DNA of 64,000 bases from positions 248,001 to 312,000 of the forward strand of contig NZ_JARXYX010000001.1 of NCBI RefSeq assembly GCF_029893585.1. Reading direction: 5' to 3'. The notes beneath the pieces are model-generated. The model was not told where the DNA came from. It was given only the letters and a program-made list of their open reading frames with translations, and ran no database searches. Both the position numbers and the translations under genes were made by a program. Each line of letters starts with the position of its first letter. The first letter of the stretch is position 1. This document shows positions 49,849 through 58,357 of the stretch, in pieces. Source of the stretch: Streptomyces sp. LBL (GTDB lineage Bacteria > Actinomycetota > Actinomycetes > Streptomycetales > Streptomycetaceae).

Positions 49849-51254
49849 CGACACCGGCGATCCACCCCGGGACCGACCCCTCCGAGTCCGTTGTTTCCGA
49901 CCCCAGCCCTGCCCACGACCTGGCCCACGACCCCGCTCCCGCCTCGAGCCCCGACCCGACCTCCGCTCTGACCCTCGACCCGAGCCCCACCCCGAGCCCC
50001 ACCCCGAGCCCCACCTCGACCTCCGACCCGACCTCCGACCCGACCCCCGGCTGGAGGCACGACTGGCGTTCACGCCTGGGCCGTTGGGCCAGACATCACG
50101 GTCCCGTACTGGCCCTTTACGGCGTACTGAAGCTCATCGGCTTCTCCGTCTTCATGTACCTGCTCAACTCGGCGGGGGAGTACCGGAAAAGGGACCCGCG
50201 TTTCGGCGGCGGCGCCCATGCCTGGGATGTGCTGGCGAGCTGGGACGGCTGGTGGTACCAGCAGATCGCCGCGCACGGGTACGACCCCGCTCTCGTCCCG
50301 GTCCCCGGCGCCCAGGGCCTCATCACCCTCGAAGGCAACTCGGCCGCGTTCTTCCCGCTCTACCCGGCGACGATGCGGATCGTCTCCGAAGGCACCGGGC
50401 TCGGTCTGTACGGCTCCGGCATGCTCGTCTCGGTCGTCGCCTCGTTCGTCGCCGCCCTCGGCATCTACGCCGTCACCGCCCGGTTCGGCGGTCGGCGGGC
50501 CGGGCTGGCCGCGGCCGGACTGTGGGCAGTCTGGCCCGGCTCGGGTATGGAGTGGGCGGCCTATTCGGAGTCCCTCTACGTCGCTCTCGCCGTCTGGGCC
50601 TGTCACGCCGTCATGAGCGACCGTTGGCTCACCGCCGGCGTGCTCACCTTCGCCGCCGGCCTCAACCGCCCCACCGCCGTCGCGCTCATCGCCGCGCTCA
50701 CCGTCGCCGGGCTGCTGGCACTCCATCGCCGTCAGGACGACATCGCCCGCCCATGGACCGCGATACTGATCGCCCCGCTCGGACTCTTCGGCTACCTGCT
50801 CTGGGTCGGCAACCGGATGGGCGATCTGACCGGCTACTTCAAGCTCCAGAAGGGAGCCTGGGCACACACCTTCGACTACGGCGAACAAACCGTCGACGTG
50901 TTCACCTCCATGGCCGTGGGCCACTTCGACTACCTCTTCGCGTACCCCTTCGAGGACACCATCGGCGCAGCCGTCGTCCTCCTGGCGGCGCTGCTGATCC
51001 CGCTGCTGATCCGCCTGCGCCCGCCGGCCGTTCTGGTCGTCTACACGCTCCTCACCATCGCCCTGGTCCTGGGCAGCCAGCAGATATTCGGCAACGTCTC
51101 CCGCTACCTGCTCCCGGTCTTCCCCCTCTTCATCCCCCTGGCCGTCAAACTGCGCGGCCTCGGTCTGCCCACGCTGTTCACCCTGCTGGGCATCACGGCG
51201 GTGGCGTCGGGCTCGTACGCGGGATACGTGCTCTTCGAACTGGGGGTCCCGTAG
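49845..51254 (+). CDS. Polytopic mannosyltransferase-like membrane protein (PIG-V-like)
   Basis: 469 residues. An N-terminal ~70-residue D/P/S/T repeat tail (D-P-S-P-T-P-S-P-T-P-S-P) precedes about 9-10 membrane helices. A luminal loop after the first helix has W-D-G-W-W-Y-Q-Q-I-A-A-H-G-Y and F-F-P-L-Y-P, the pattern of PIG-V/GT-C mannosyltransferases that take sugar from a lipid carrier, plus Y-S-E-S-L-Y and R-Y-L-L-P-V-F-P-L. Coupled to the GT2-GtrA gene, implying the two act in one surface glycosylation step (inference). Confidence 0.88.
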   Translation: MTTPAIHPGTDPSESVVSDPSPAHDLAHDPAPASSPDPTSALTLDPSPTPSPTPSPTSTSDPTSDPTPGWRHDWRSRLGRWARHHGPVLALYGVLKLIGFSVFMYLLNSAGEYRKRDPRFGGGAHAWDVLASWDGWWYQQIAAHGYDPALVPVPGAQGLITLEGNSAAFFPLYPATMRIVSEGTGLGLYGSGMLVSVVASFVAALGIYAVTARFGGRRAGLAAAGLWAVWPGSGMEWAAYSESLYVALAVWACHAVMSDRWLTAGVLTFAAGLNRPTAVALIAALTVAGLLALHRRQDDIARPWTAILIAPLGLFGYLLWVGNRMGDLTGYFKLQKGAWAHTFDYGEQTVDVFTSMAVGHFDYLFAYPFEDTIGAAVVLLAALLIPLLIRLRPPAVLVVYTLLTIALVLGSQQIFGNVSRYLLPVFPLFIPLAVKLRGLGLPTLFTLLGITAVASGSYAGYVLFELGVP

Positions 51255-51275
51255 GCCCCGTCGGCGCCCCGCCCG

Positions 51276-52451
51276 CTACCTCTCCTGCGCTTGCCGCGTG
51301 GCCACGATGTCGGAGTCCCATTCCAGGATCCGGCTCAGGTCGTCGTCCCCGGGCCGGGACGGGGGTGCTCCACCCGCGGGGCGCGAGGGGGTGTGGGTGC
51401 CGCGGGAGATGTTTCCGCTGACGGTGGTGTTGTGCTCGGTGCGCGGGCGGCGCAGTGACTCGTAGCAGGAGAGGGCGGTCTCGGTGTCGGGGGCGTCGCG
51501 CAGGGACTTCGCGAGAACGACGGCGTCCTCCAACGCCATGGACGCGCCTTGCCCGGTCGCGGGTGAGGCCGCGTGGGCCGCGTCGCCGATCAGCAGCGTT
51601 CGGGAAGCCCGCCAGGGACTGCCGGGCGGGATCTCGGTGGCGTTGGTGACCAGGATGTCGTCGGTGGTGGACGCCACGACGTCCGCGGCGACGGGGGCGT
51701 CCTCGCGCAGCAACGGCACGAGCAGGTCCCGTCGGCCGGCGGCCGAGCCCTGCGCGAGCTCGGCGGCGGACAGGGGCACACCGGGGACGCGTGCGAACCA
51801 GTGGGCCTCTCCGCCGGGTGACACCGCGCAGCCGAAGGGGACCGTCCGGCCCCGCACCATGGTGATGCACGCGTCCGGTCCGCTCACGGACGCGGCCCGG
51901 GTGTAGCCGTAGAAGACGCGCTGGCCCGTGTAACGCGGTTGCGTGGCGGGCGAGATCGCCCGGCGGACGGTGGAGCTGAGGCCGTCGGCACCGACGAGCA
52001 GGTCACCGGCCGCGGTGCTGCCGTCGGCGAAGTGCGCGGTGACGCCGTCCGGGCCGTCCTCGACGGAGGAGAGCCGGGCGCCGTGGACGATGCCGATGCC
52101 GCGGCGTGCGGCCTCCGCCTGCAGGGCCGCGTTGAGTTCACCTCGGCGCAGGCACCGGTACTGGAGCTGAGGGTCGTCGGCCTCGCCGAGTGGAACATGT
52201 GCCAGCTCGGCGCCCGCGTGGTCGACCACGCGCATCGAGACCAGTGGAAAGCCGACCGCGGTGACGGCGGCGGACGCGTCGAGCTGTGCGAGGGCACGCA
52301 TGCCGTTGCTCGCGAGGGTGAGGAACGCGCCGATGTCCTCGGCCGAGTCGGGATGCGCCTCGTACACCGCGACCTCGATGCCCGCCTTGCGCAGGGCCAC
52401 AGCCGTCGCCGTTCCGGCGATTCCGCCGCCGATGACGAGAATCCGCGCCAC
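51276..52451 (-). CDS. FAD-dependent monooxygenase (PHBH fold)
   Basis: 391 residues. The dinucleotide motif I-L-V-I-G-G-G-I-A-G-T-A-T-A is N-terminal, D-L-L-V-G-A-D-G-L-S-S-T-V-R is the DG motif and L-L-I-G-D-A-A-H-A-A-S-P-A-T-G-Q-G-A the GD motif. Such enzymes hydroxylate aromatic or polyketide substrates with NAD(P)H and O2. The substrate is not evident and there is no biosynthetic cluster around it. GTG start with GGGGAG upstream. Confidence 0.92.
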   Translation of the reverse strand: MARILVIGGGIAGTATAVALRKAGIEVAVYEAHPDSAEDIGAFLTLASNGMRALAQLDASAAVTAVGFPLVSMRVVDHAGAELAHVPLGEADDPQLQYRCLRRGELNAALQAEAARRGIGIVHGARLSSVEDGPDGVTAHFADGSTAAGDLLVGADGLSSTVRRAISPATQPRYTGQRVFYGYTRAASVSGPDACITMVRGRTVPFGCAVSPGGEAHWFARVPGVPLSAAELAQGSAAGRRDLLVPLLREDAPVAADVVASTTDDILVTNATEIPPGSPWRASRTLLIGDAAHAASPATGQGASMALEDAVVLAKSLRDAPDTETALSCYESLRRPRTEHNTTVSGNISRGTHTPSRPAGGAPPSRPGDDDLSRILEWDSDIVATRQAQER

Positions 52452-52581
52452 GTCACTCCCCGTTCGTCCGTGTACGGCCTCGACGACCTTACGCCCGCGA
52501 GGAAACGCCCCGGCGGCAGCGGCGGTTCCGGCGGCAGGGCGGCTGTACCAGGGGCCGCCCGGCCGGCGGGCAGTGGGTCGG

Positions 52582-53037
52582 TCAGAGGTCGAACTCGTGC
52601 GGCGGGAGGTCGAGGGCGAAGCACGCCTCGCGGACGACGGCCTGTTCGGTCTTGTCGAAGTCGCCGTCGGCGCCGCCGATGACGATGCCGATCTGGATGA
52701 CCGCGCGAGCCTCGGCGGGCTTCTTCTTGGCCTTGGCGATCTCCTGCAGCACGCTCACCTTGCCGAAGGCGAAGTCGGCGGTCAGCTTGTTCAGGTTCGC
52801 GTCGAAGCGCCGCTGCAGGTCCATGGCGTCGAAGTTCTGCAGCACATCGTTGGTGGCGATCAGCTGGGCCACGCGCTGGCGCTCGGCGGGGTCGATGCTG
52901 CCGTCGGCCGCGGCGACGAGCGCGCACATCGCCATGCTCGCGTCGCGGAAGGAGCCGCTCTTGAGGTCGTTCTTCTTCGCCTCCAACTGGGTCTGCATCG
53001 TCGATGCGGATTCCTTGATGCGGTCCCACAGGGCCAT
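52582..53037 (-). CDS. terB: TerB-family tellurium resistance protein
   Basis: 151 residues. M-A-L-W-D-R-I-K-E-S, then M-A-M-C-A-L-V-A-A-A-D-G-S-I-D-P-A-E-R and later G-I-V-I-G-G-A-D-G-D-F-D-K-T-E form the two acidic, metal-binding helical repeats of TerB. It acts in the cytoplasm as part of Ter stress complexes. No TerD or TerC gene accompanies it here. The internal ATG is preferred as the conserved family start. Confidence 0.92.
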   Translation of the reverse strand: MALWDRIKESASTMQTQLEAKKNDLKSGSFRDASMAMCALVAAADGSIDPAERQRVAQLIATNDVLQNFDAMDLQRRFDANLNKLTADFAFGKVSVLQEIAKAKKKPAEARAVIQIGIVIGGADGDFDKTEQAVVREACFALDLPPHEFDL

Positions 53038-53221
53038 GAGCACTCCATACGGTCGGTCGAAGGCCGGCCCGCCAGGGCGGCGGCCGGTGTCGCTGAACAT
53101 CTACAGCAACGTAGAAACTAGCGAGCGGGCGGATAAGTTCCGGCGATCTCCGGGACGTGGCAGCGTCTTCGCACCGCAGGCCGGTCCCGCCGAGGCCGAC
53201 GACCGGGCAGGCGTCAGAACG

Positions 53222-54628
53222 TCACCGCCCGCGGACCAGCCCAGCAAGGTAGCGCCAGAGCGACGACCGCGGCCTTTCGGTGTCCTCGACCGTCGGCGGA
53301 TGGCCGGGCAGGGGAGGGACGACGGGATAAGGGGGAGTGCCCGGAGGCCGGGGAGAGGGGTTGTCCGCGAGGGTGTAGCGGACGGGAAGCGAGCGCAGGC
53401 CCCGCATGAACGGGGACGAGCGCCACGGCAGTTGGTCGGTGGGCAGGGACAACTCCAGCCCGGACAGCCGCTCGAGCAGTCGGCTCACCCCGATCGAGGC
53501 CGTGGTGGTGGCCAGTTCCCTGGCCGGACACTGGCGTGGCCCCGCACCCCAGGCCAGGTGCGCCCGGGTGCTGATGGTCGAGGCCGGACAGACCTTGTCC
53601 GCGAAGGCCGGGTCGGCGTGCGCGGCGCCGACGGACACCCACACCGGATCGCCCGCGGCGATGGTGTAGTTGCCCAGCCGGGTGTCGGCCACCGGGAACC
53701 GCGGAACGAAGTTGACCAGCGGGGGCTTCTGCATCACCACCCGGTTCATGGTCTCCCTCATCATTCCGGCCGACAGGCTGGCACGCGCCTCGGCGTTCCC
53801 CCCGATCACCTCGACGACCGTGTTGGAGATCAGGATGCCGACGTGGTCCGAGGTCATTCCGGCGAGCATCATCAGTTCCCGGGACAACTCCTCGACGCCG
53901 AGGCCGGGATGGGCGGCGAGCAGATAGGAGGGGAAGTCCTCGCCCGGCTGCTTCATCTTCCAGGCACCCAGCTCGGCCAGGGCCGCCAGCAGCCGGTCCA
54001 GGGCGGGCCCGGCGTCGGGGCCGGCGTCAACCACCCGCCACATGTCCATCAGCACGTCATCGTGCTGCGAGCCGGGGAAGCCGAGCAGGTGACTGGCGAC
54101 CATCAGCGGCAACGGCCGCGCGAACTGGGCGGACAGATCCGCCCAGCCGCTGTGGCCGCCCTGGGAGAACAACGTGATGAGCTCGTCCGCGTCGCGGGTG
54201 ATCTTCGCCCTGAGCTGTCGGGCCTGCGGCTGGCGGGGGTCCTGGAACGGCCGGAGAGCGGCGTCCCAGGCACCACGCAGGGCCGGGTATCCCTCACCGC
54301 CCTGGATCAGTATGTGGTTGACGTCCAGCGACGGGGCCAGCGGCCAGTCCTGAGGGATCCGCCCCTCCTCCCGCGCCCGCCAGTTCCCGAGGCCCTTGGG
54401 CCACTCCTGGTCGTTCCGCAGGACCTCCAGCGCCTCCTCGTACCCCAGTACCAGCCAGACGGGAACCCCCAGCAGGTCCACCGGCGCGACCGGGCCGTGC
54501 GCCTGGCGCAGCCGCTCGTAGACCAGGGCGGGCCGGCTTTCGTAGTCCCGGGTCATGAGCGGTTCGAGCTTCATCGACTCCAGCGGCTCATGGCGGGCCG
54601 CCGACTCGTTGCTCAGTTGGAACCCCAT
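53222..54628 (-). CDS. Cytochrome P450 with non-canonical K-helix (CYP157-like)
   Basis: 468 residues. The heme-ligand region H-L-A-W-G-A-G-P-R-Q-C-P-A-R-E-L-A keeps the Cys but has W for the usual F and P-A after it. The I-helix reads L-A-G-M-T-S-D-H-V-G. Ahead of K-P-P-L-V-N-F-V-P-R-F, where E-x-x-R normally lies four residues before the prolines, the sequence is R-V-V-M; the closest match is E-T-M-N-R about residue 292. CYP157 proteins are known for a degenerate ExxR and similar heme motif. A 50-residue P-rich tail ends in W-R-Y-L-A-G-L-V-R-G. CYP157 genes often lie in conservons, but no conservon genes are here. Confidence 0.9.
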   Translation of the reverse strand: MGFQLSNESAARHEPLESMKLEPLMTRDYESRPALVYERLRQAHGPVAPVDLLGVPVWLVLGYEEALEVLRNDQEWPKGLGNWRAREEGRIPQDWPLAPSLDVNHILIQGGEGYPALRGAWDAALRPFQDPRQPQARQLRAKITRDADELITLFSQGGHSGWADLSAQFARPLPLMVASHLLGFPGSQHDDVLMDMWRVVDAGPDAGPALDRLLAALAELGAWKMKQPGEDFPSYLLAAHPGLGVEELSRELMMLAGMTSDHVGILISNTVVEVIGGNAEARASLSAGMMRETMNRVVMQKPPLVNFVPRFPVADTRLGNYTIAAGDPVWVSVGAAHADPAFADKVCPASTISTRAHLAWGAGPRQCPARELATTTASIGVSRLLERLSGLELSLPTDQLPWRSSPFMRGLRSLPVRYTLADNPSPRPPGTPPYPVVPPLPGHPPTVEDTERPRSSLWRYLAGLVRGR

Positions 54629-54888
54629 GGCTTCCTTCCCTCAGGCCGACGGTGCTTCTGCCGCGGCTCGCTGTGGACATGATGACCTGACAGAGTAAAG
54701 ATGATCACTCGCCGTAATCGGACAGCGGGTTCCGGACGGCGGGTTTTGGGCAGCGGTTCCGAACAACGATTCCGAACAACGACTGAGGGGCCGATCAGCC
54801 GGCGCGGGTGTCCCTGAGAGCGCCCGTGCGGCAGGGGGATGCCGGGAAGCCGAGGACTGGGAGAACGGTGCCTCCGGGGGATGTGAAA

Positions 54889-54902
54889 CGGCCGACCGGC
54901 CG
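54889..54902. promoter_or_regulatory. GGCC-GACC-GGCC inverted repeat, copy 1
   Basis: CGGCCGACCGGCCG matches the motif GGGCCGACCGGCCC at 12 of 14 positions. It lies between the cyclic-nucleotide-domain gene and the P450 gene, 261 bases before the latter. Confidence 0.4.
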
Positions 54903-54927
54903 TGGAGCGCCGTGGACGTCGGACGCT

Positions 54928-55395
54928 TCACAGCCTGCCGCTGCCGCCTCCGTACGGCCCGTACAGGTCGAGCAGGCGGTTGCTCGTCACCTGTAGCCGG
55001 TGGGCCACGACCCGCCCGACCCAGTGCTCGATCGCCCGTCCGAACTCCGGGTCGGCGGCGCACAGCAGACGAACGGCGACGGCGTCGAACTCGTGTGCGC
55101 GCACCGGCGTCACGGCCTCGGCGCCCAGCTGCCAGACGTACGGCTCGAACAGCCAGGACCAGCCGACGAGATCGCCGAAGCCGAGGGTTTCGACGACCGG
55201 AGAGCGACGCCCCGGCACCTGCAGATCGAGGGCGACGCTGCCGCTGCGCACGATCCAGAACCGGTCGGCGCGCAGCCCCTCCTCGAACAGGCGGGTGCCC
55301 TGCGGGATGCTGACATCGAGGGCAAGGCGCATCAGTCGGTTCCGCTGCTCGGTCGGCAGCCCTCGTAGCAGGCCCGGAGTGACGGACAGGTTCAC
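54928..55395 (-). CDS. Cyclic-nucleotide-binding-domain protein without DNA-binding domain
   Basis: 155 residues. A single cNMP-binding beta-barrel of Crp/Fnr type: L-F-E-E-G-L-R-A-D-R-F-W-I-V-R-S-G-S-V-A-L-D, then F-G-D-L-V-G-W-S-W-L-F and L-L-D-L-Y-G-P-Y at the end. It stops where a helix-turn-helix would begin, so it is a sensor or effector and not a transcription factor. The phosphate-binding cassette is not canonical. GTG start with GGAGG. It heads a redox/dormancy-like cluster, diverging from the XRE-PPOx gene over a region with a shared motif. Confidence 0.8.
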   Translation of the reverse strand: MNLSVTPGLLRGLPTEQRNRLMRLALDVSIPQGTRLFEEGLRADRFWIVRSGSVALDLQVPGRRSPVVETLGFGDLVGWSWLFEPYVWQLGAEAVTPVRAHEFDAVAVRLLCAADPEFGRAIEHWVGRVVAHRLQVTSNRLLDLYGPYGGGSGRL

Positions 55396-55477
55396 GGCGG
55401 CCTCCAGAGGTAGGTCCTGCGTATCCAGCGTCCGCCCTCCCGGGGCCCTCCGCACGGGCCGTCAGGCCCGGTGGGCA

Positions 55478-55491
55478 GGGCCGACCGGCCC
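55478..55491. promoter_or_regulatory. GGGCC-GACC-GGCCC inverted repeat, copy 2
   Basis: An exact copy of the motif in the divergent region between the cNMP-domain gene and the XRE-PPOx gene. A looser version (GGGCC, 5 bases, GGCCG) lies at 55564-55578. Confidence 0.55.
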
Positions 55492-55605
55492 ATGCGGAGT
55501 CGGGCGTCGGGCACGAGGGTGGAGTCAGGGGAGCCCAGAACGCTCCGGCCCCGGCGACCCACGGGGCCGGAGCGGCCGGGCGGCAGGAGAAAGGCGGCGA
55601 TCGTC

Positions 55606-56331
55606 ATGACGGCCCAGGTGCCCCATGGTCCAGGGAAGCCCGCTCGGGAGGATGGCCCGGTTCCCGGTGGCAAGGAGGGAACCGCCGACCGGCCGCCCCG
55701 CGGCGACCTGGGGCGTCGCATCGCGCGACGGCGTACGGAACGGGGACTGACCCGGCGCGAGGCAGCGCTGCGGGCGGAGATGGCGCCCGGCTACCTCCGG
55801 TATCTGGAGGAGCAGCCCGGCGCGGCACCGGACCGGGGCGTCCTGCTGAGGCTGGCCGGGGTCCTGGGTACGACCGTCTCGGAACTCGCCGGCGGTGATG
55901 TCGACCTGCCGCCCGGCCCCGGGCGGGCCGCTCGACACATCGAGTTCACCGAGCTGACCGAGCAGGAGTGCCGGGACCTGCTGGGCACCCACGGTGTGGG
56001 CCGGCTGGCGCTGACCACGCCCGCCGGCCCGGTCGTCGTGCCCGTGAACTACAGCGTCGTCGATGAGACGGTCGTCTTCCGGACGGACTCCGGTACGACG
56101 CCCGCCCAGACGTCCGGTCACCGGGTCGGCTTCGAGGTCGACCGCATCGACGACGTGCTGAGCCAGGGCTGGAGCGTGCTGGTGCGCGGGCGGGCCCACG
56201 CCGTCACCGATCCCGACGAGGTGCACCGGCTCGCGGAACAGGCACACAGCACGCCCTGGGCCGGAGGGCGACGGGACCTGTGGATCCGTATCGAACCGGA
56301 CACGGTCACCGGGCGCCGGATCACCGTGTGA
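55606..56331 (+). CDS. XRE-type HTH fused to a pyridoxamine-5'-phosphate-oxidase-like domain
   Basis: 241 residues. After a G/P-rich N-terminus, a helix-turn-helix (L-G-R-R-I-A-R-R-R-T-E-R-G-L-T-R-R-E-A-A) with M-A-P-G-Y-L-R-Y-L-E-E follows. From ~110 a flavin-binding split barrel begins: C-R-D-L-L-G-T-H-G-V-G-R-L-A-L-T-T, V-P-V-N-Y-S-V-V-D, V-G-F-E-V-D-R-I-D and W-S-V-L-V-R-G-R-A. The combination suggests a redox- or flavin-responsive DNA-binding protein. ATG chosen; its ribosome site is weakly spaced. Confidence 0.88.
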   Translation: MTAQVPHGPGKPAREDGPVPGGKEGTADRPPRGDLGRRIARRRTERGLTRREAALRAEMAPGYLRYLEEQPGAAPDRGVLLRLAGVLGTTVSELAGGDVDLPPGPGRAARHIEFTELTEQECRDLLGTHGVGRLALTTPAGPVVVPVNYSVVDETVVFRTDSGTTPAQTSGHRVGFEVDRIDDVLSQGWSVLVRGRAHAVTDPDEVHRLAEQAHSTPWAGGRRDLWIRIEPDTVTGRRITV

Positions 56332-56340
56332 CAAGGGTCA

Positions 56341-56424
56341 AGGTCTCCCGCATCGAGGCTCAGGTCTCCCGCATCGAGGCTCAGGTCACCTGCATGGAGG
56401 GCCGGCTCTCCCACATCGCGCGCG
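56341..56424. repeat. Four 21-bp tandem units after the XRE-PPOx gene
   Basis: AGGTCTCCCGCATCGAGGCT plus C occurs twice exactly; two further units are diverged. Read on the plus strand it gives heptads V-S-R-I-E-A-Q whose hydrophobic first and fourth positions survive in the diverged units (V/M, L/I). The frame stays open from a GTG overlapping the previous stop but then runs on over the next gene, so no gene is called. Confidence 0.7.
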
Positions 56425-56442
56425 CCGGTCCCCCCACGAGGA

Positions 56443-56457
56443 GGGACCGACCGGCCC
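56443..56457. promoter_or_regulatory. GGGCC-GACC-GGCCC inverted repeat, copy 3
   Basis: GGGACCGACCGGCCC, the motif with one inserted A, 76 bases before the second PPOx gene. Confidence 0.5.
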
Positions 56458-56532
56458 TCACCCCCGTCCCGGGCGGGCGAAGGACGGACCACCACCGCAC
56501 CCACGCGGCTTCGGGCGAAAGACGGACTGGCC

Positions 56533-56973
56533 ATGGACCGCAACGACGGTTGCCGAGAACTCGAACGGCAGGAGTGCCTGCTGCTGCTGGCGACGGTGCC
56601 GATCGGCCGGATCGTGCACACGCGCCGGGCCCTGCCCGCCGTCCTGCCGGTCAGCTTCCTCCTGGACGGCGACGACGCTGTGGTGCTGTGCACCTCCGCG
56701 GCGTCGGAGCTGGTGCGCGCGGTCGAGGGTGCCGTGGTCGCCTTCGAGGCCGACGAGGTCGACGTGGCGGCCCACACGGGCTGGAGCGTGGTCGTCACCG
56801 GCCCGGCCATGGTGGTCACCGACCCCGCCGAACACCAACGGCTGGCGCGGGACGGCCCGCGCTCCTGGGCGCCCTCGCCGCTGGAGGTCTTCGTCCGCAT
56901 CGAACCCGCACTCGTCACCGGACGGGAACTCGGCCGCGGACGCACGCGCCACGGGGCGGATCCCCGGCCCTGA
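56533..56973 (+). CDS. Pyridoxamine-5'-phosphate-oxidase-like flavin/F420-binding protein
   Basis: 146 residues. Split-barrel fold: C-L-L-L-L-A-T-V-P-I-G-R-I-V-H-T, V-L-P-V-S-F-L-L-D-G-D, V-V-A-F-E-A-D-E-V-D and T-G-W-S-V-V-V-T-G-P-A. It resembles the second domain of the preceding protein but lacks the DNA-binding part. Small proteins of this fold bind FMN or F420 and are common in actinobacterial hypoxia regulons. ATG start. Confidence 0.87.
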   Translation: MDRNDGCRELERQECLLLLATVPIGRIVHTRRALPAVLPVSFLLDGDDAVVLCTSAASELVRAVEGAVVAFEADEVDVAAHTGWSVVVTGPAMVVTDPAEHQRLARDGPRSWAPSPLEVFVRIEPALVTGRELGRGRTRHGADPRP

Positions 56974-56997
56974 CGCCGCAAGGGGCCCCTGACAAGT

Positions 56998-57011
56998 GGC
57001 CCGGCCGGCCC
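56998..57011. promoter_or_regulatory. GGGCC-GACC-GGCCC inverted repeat, copy 4 (degenerate)
   Basis: GGCCCGGCCGGCCC, 12 of 14 matches, 88 bases before the phosphoketolase pseudogene start. Confidence 0.35.
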
Positions 57012-57098
57012 TGCGGGGTTCCCCGCGGCCCCCGATGGTGGAAGGCATGGACCGCCTTGCACCTCCCCCCCCGACACCCGACCCGGAAGGGACCATCC

Positions 57099-57543
57099 AT
57101 GTCCGTCGACACGCAGCAGGCGTCCGCCCCGCCCACTCAGGAGGAGCTGAAGGCCCTGGACGCCCCCTGGCGCGCCGCGAACCACCTGGCCGTGGGCCCA
57201 AGATCTACCTCATGGCCGACCCCCTGCTGACCGAGCCCCGGCGCCCGCAGCACGTGAAGCCGCGGTTGCTCGGCCACTGGGGCACCTCGCCGGGACTCAA
57301 CCTGGTGCACACCCACCTCGACCGGGTCATCAAGGCTCGCGAACTGGACGCCCTGTGTGTCTGGGGCCCCGGCCACGGCGGCCCCGCCGTCCTCGCCAAC
57401 GCCTGGCTGGAGGGGTCGTACACCGAGACGTATCCGGACATCACCCGGGACGCGCCCGGCTTGGGCCGCCTCTTCCGGCAGTTCTCGTTCCCCGGCGGGG
57501 TGCCCAGCCACGTCGCCCCCAAGGCCCCCGGCTCGATCCACGA
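57099..57543 (+). pseudogene. Phosphoketolase, frameshifted and truncated
   Basis: A good ribosome site (GGAAGGG) and ATG begin [20 protein letters not shown], the normal start of actinobacterial phosphoketolases. At about 57195 two extra bases shift the frame after L-A-V-G. In the new frame the family sequence resumes: [35 protein letters not shown] and F-P-G-G-V-P-S-H. It ends near P-G-S-I-H, after about 150 of the usual ~790 residues; the rest is deleted. The thiamine-binding and catalytic core is therefore lost. Confidence 0.88.
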
Positions 57544-57552
57544 GAGGAAAGA

Positions 57553-57566
57553 GGGCCGACCGGCCC
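57553..57566. promoter_or_regulatory. GGGCC-GACC-GGCCC inverted repeat, copy 5
   Basis: Exact motif, extended to AGGGCCGACCGGCCCT at 57552-57567, ending 98 bases before the response-regulator start, immediately after the phosphoketolase truncation point. Confidence 0.6.
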
Positions 57567-57664
57567 TGGCCGTTCGGCCCGGAACCGAGAAGGATCTCCG
57601 ACAGGAGCCGCGGCCTCGTCCGGAGCACGGTCGACGGCACACCGCACACGACGAGGAGCTTCCG

Positions 57665-58357
57665 ATGGCGGACAGTGAGCTGCCCGGCACCGACGGTCCG
57701 ATCCGGGTCTTCCTGCTGGACGATCACGAGGTGGTACGGCGAGGCGTCCACGACCTTCTGGACGACGAGCGGGACATCACGGTGGTCGGCGAGGCGGGGA
57801 CGGTGGAGCAGGCCCTGGTCCGTGTCCCGGCCCTGCGTCCCCAGGTGGCCGTACTCGACGTGCGCCTGCCGGACGGCGACGGGGTGAGCGTGTGCCGGGA
57901 GCTGCGGTCCCGCATGCCGGAGCTGGCCTGTCTGATGCTGACCTCGTTCGACGACGAGGAGGCCCTGCTGGACTCGATCATGGCCGGGGCATCCGGGTAC
58001 GTGCTGAAGCAGATCCGGGGCTCGGACCTGGTCTCCGCGGTCCGTACGGTGGCCGCGGGCCAGTCCCTGCTCGACCCGAGCGCGACCGCCAAGGTGATGG
58101 CGCGACTGCGCGGTGAGCGGACCGGCGAGCCCGAGCCGGACGCCCTCCCCGGTCTGACCGAACGCGAGCGGGAAATCCTCGCGCTCATCGGCGAGGGCCT
58201 GACCAACCGCCAGATCGGCCGACGGCTCTACCTCGCCGAGAAGACCGTCAAGAACCACATCTCCCGGCTGCTCGCCAAGCTCGGTGTGGAGCGCCGCATC
58301 CAGGCCGCGGTGATCGCCACCCAGGCGCAGGACCGACTGAAGAACGAAGGACACTGA
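57665..58357 (+). CDS. NarL/LuxR-family response regulator, DevR/OsdR-like
   Basis: 230 residues. Receiver domain: [13 protein letters not shown], phospho-acceptor Asp in [13 protein letters not shown], Thr/Ser switch in L-M-L-T-S-F-D-D, and Lys in Y-V-L-K-Q. DNA-binding domain: [22 protein letters not shown] and the recognition helix [16 protein letters not shown]. The sequence style is that of dormancy regulators DevR (Mycobacterium) and OsdR (Streptomyces). No sensor kinase gene is adjacent. AGGAG precedes the ATG. It probably binds the motif found before its own gene and its neighbours (inference). Confidence 0.92.
   Translation: MADSELPGTDGPIRVFLLDDHEVVRRGVHDLLDDERDITVVGEAGTVEQALVRVPALRPQVAVLDVRLPDGDGVSVCRELRSRMPELACLMLTSFDDEEALLDSIMAGASGYVLKQIRGSDLVSAVRTVAAGQSLLDPSATAKVMARLRGERTGEPEPDALPGLTEREREILALIGEGLTNRQIGRRLYLAEKTVKNHISRLLAKLGVERRIQAAVIATQAQDRLKNEGH

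Noticed and set aside
53222..54628. Idea that the P450 belongs to a conservon
   Set aside because: No roadblock/LC7, DUF742 or GTPase genes lie nearby.
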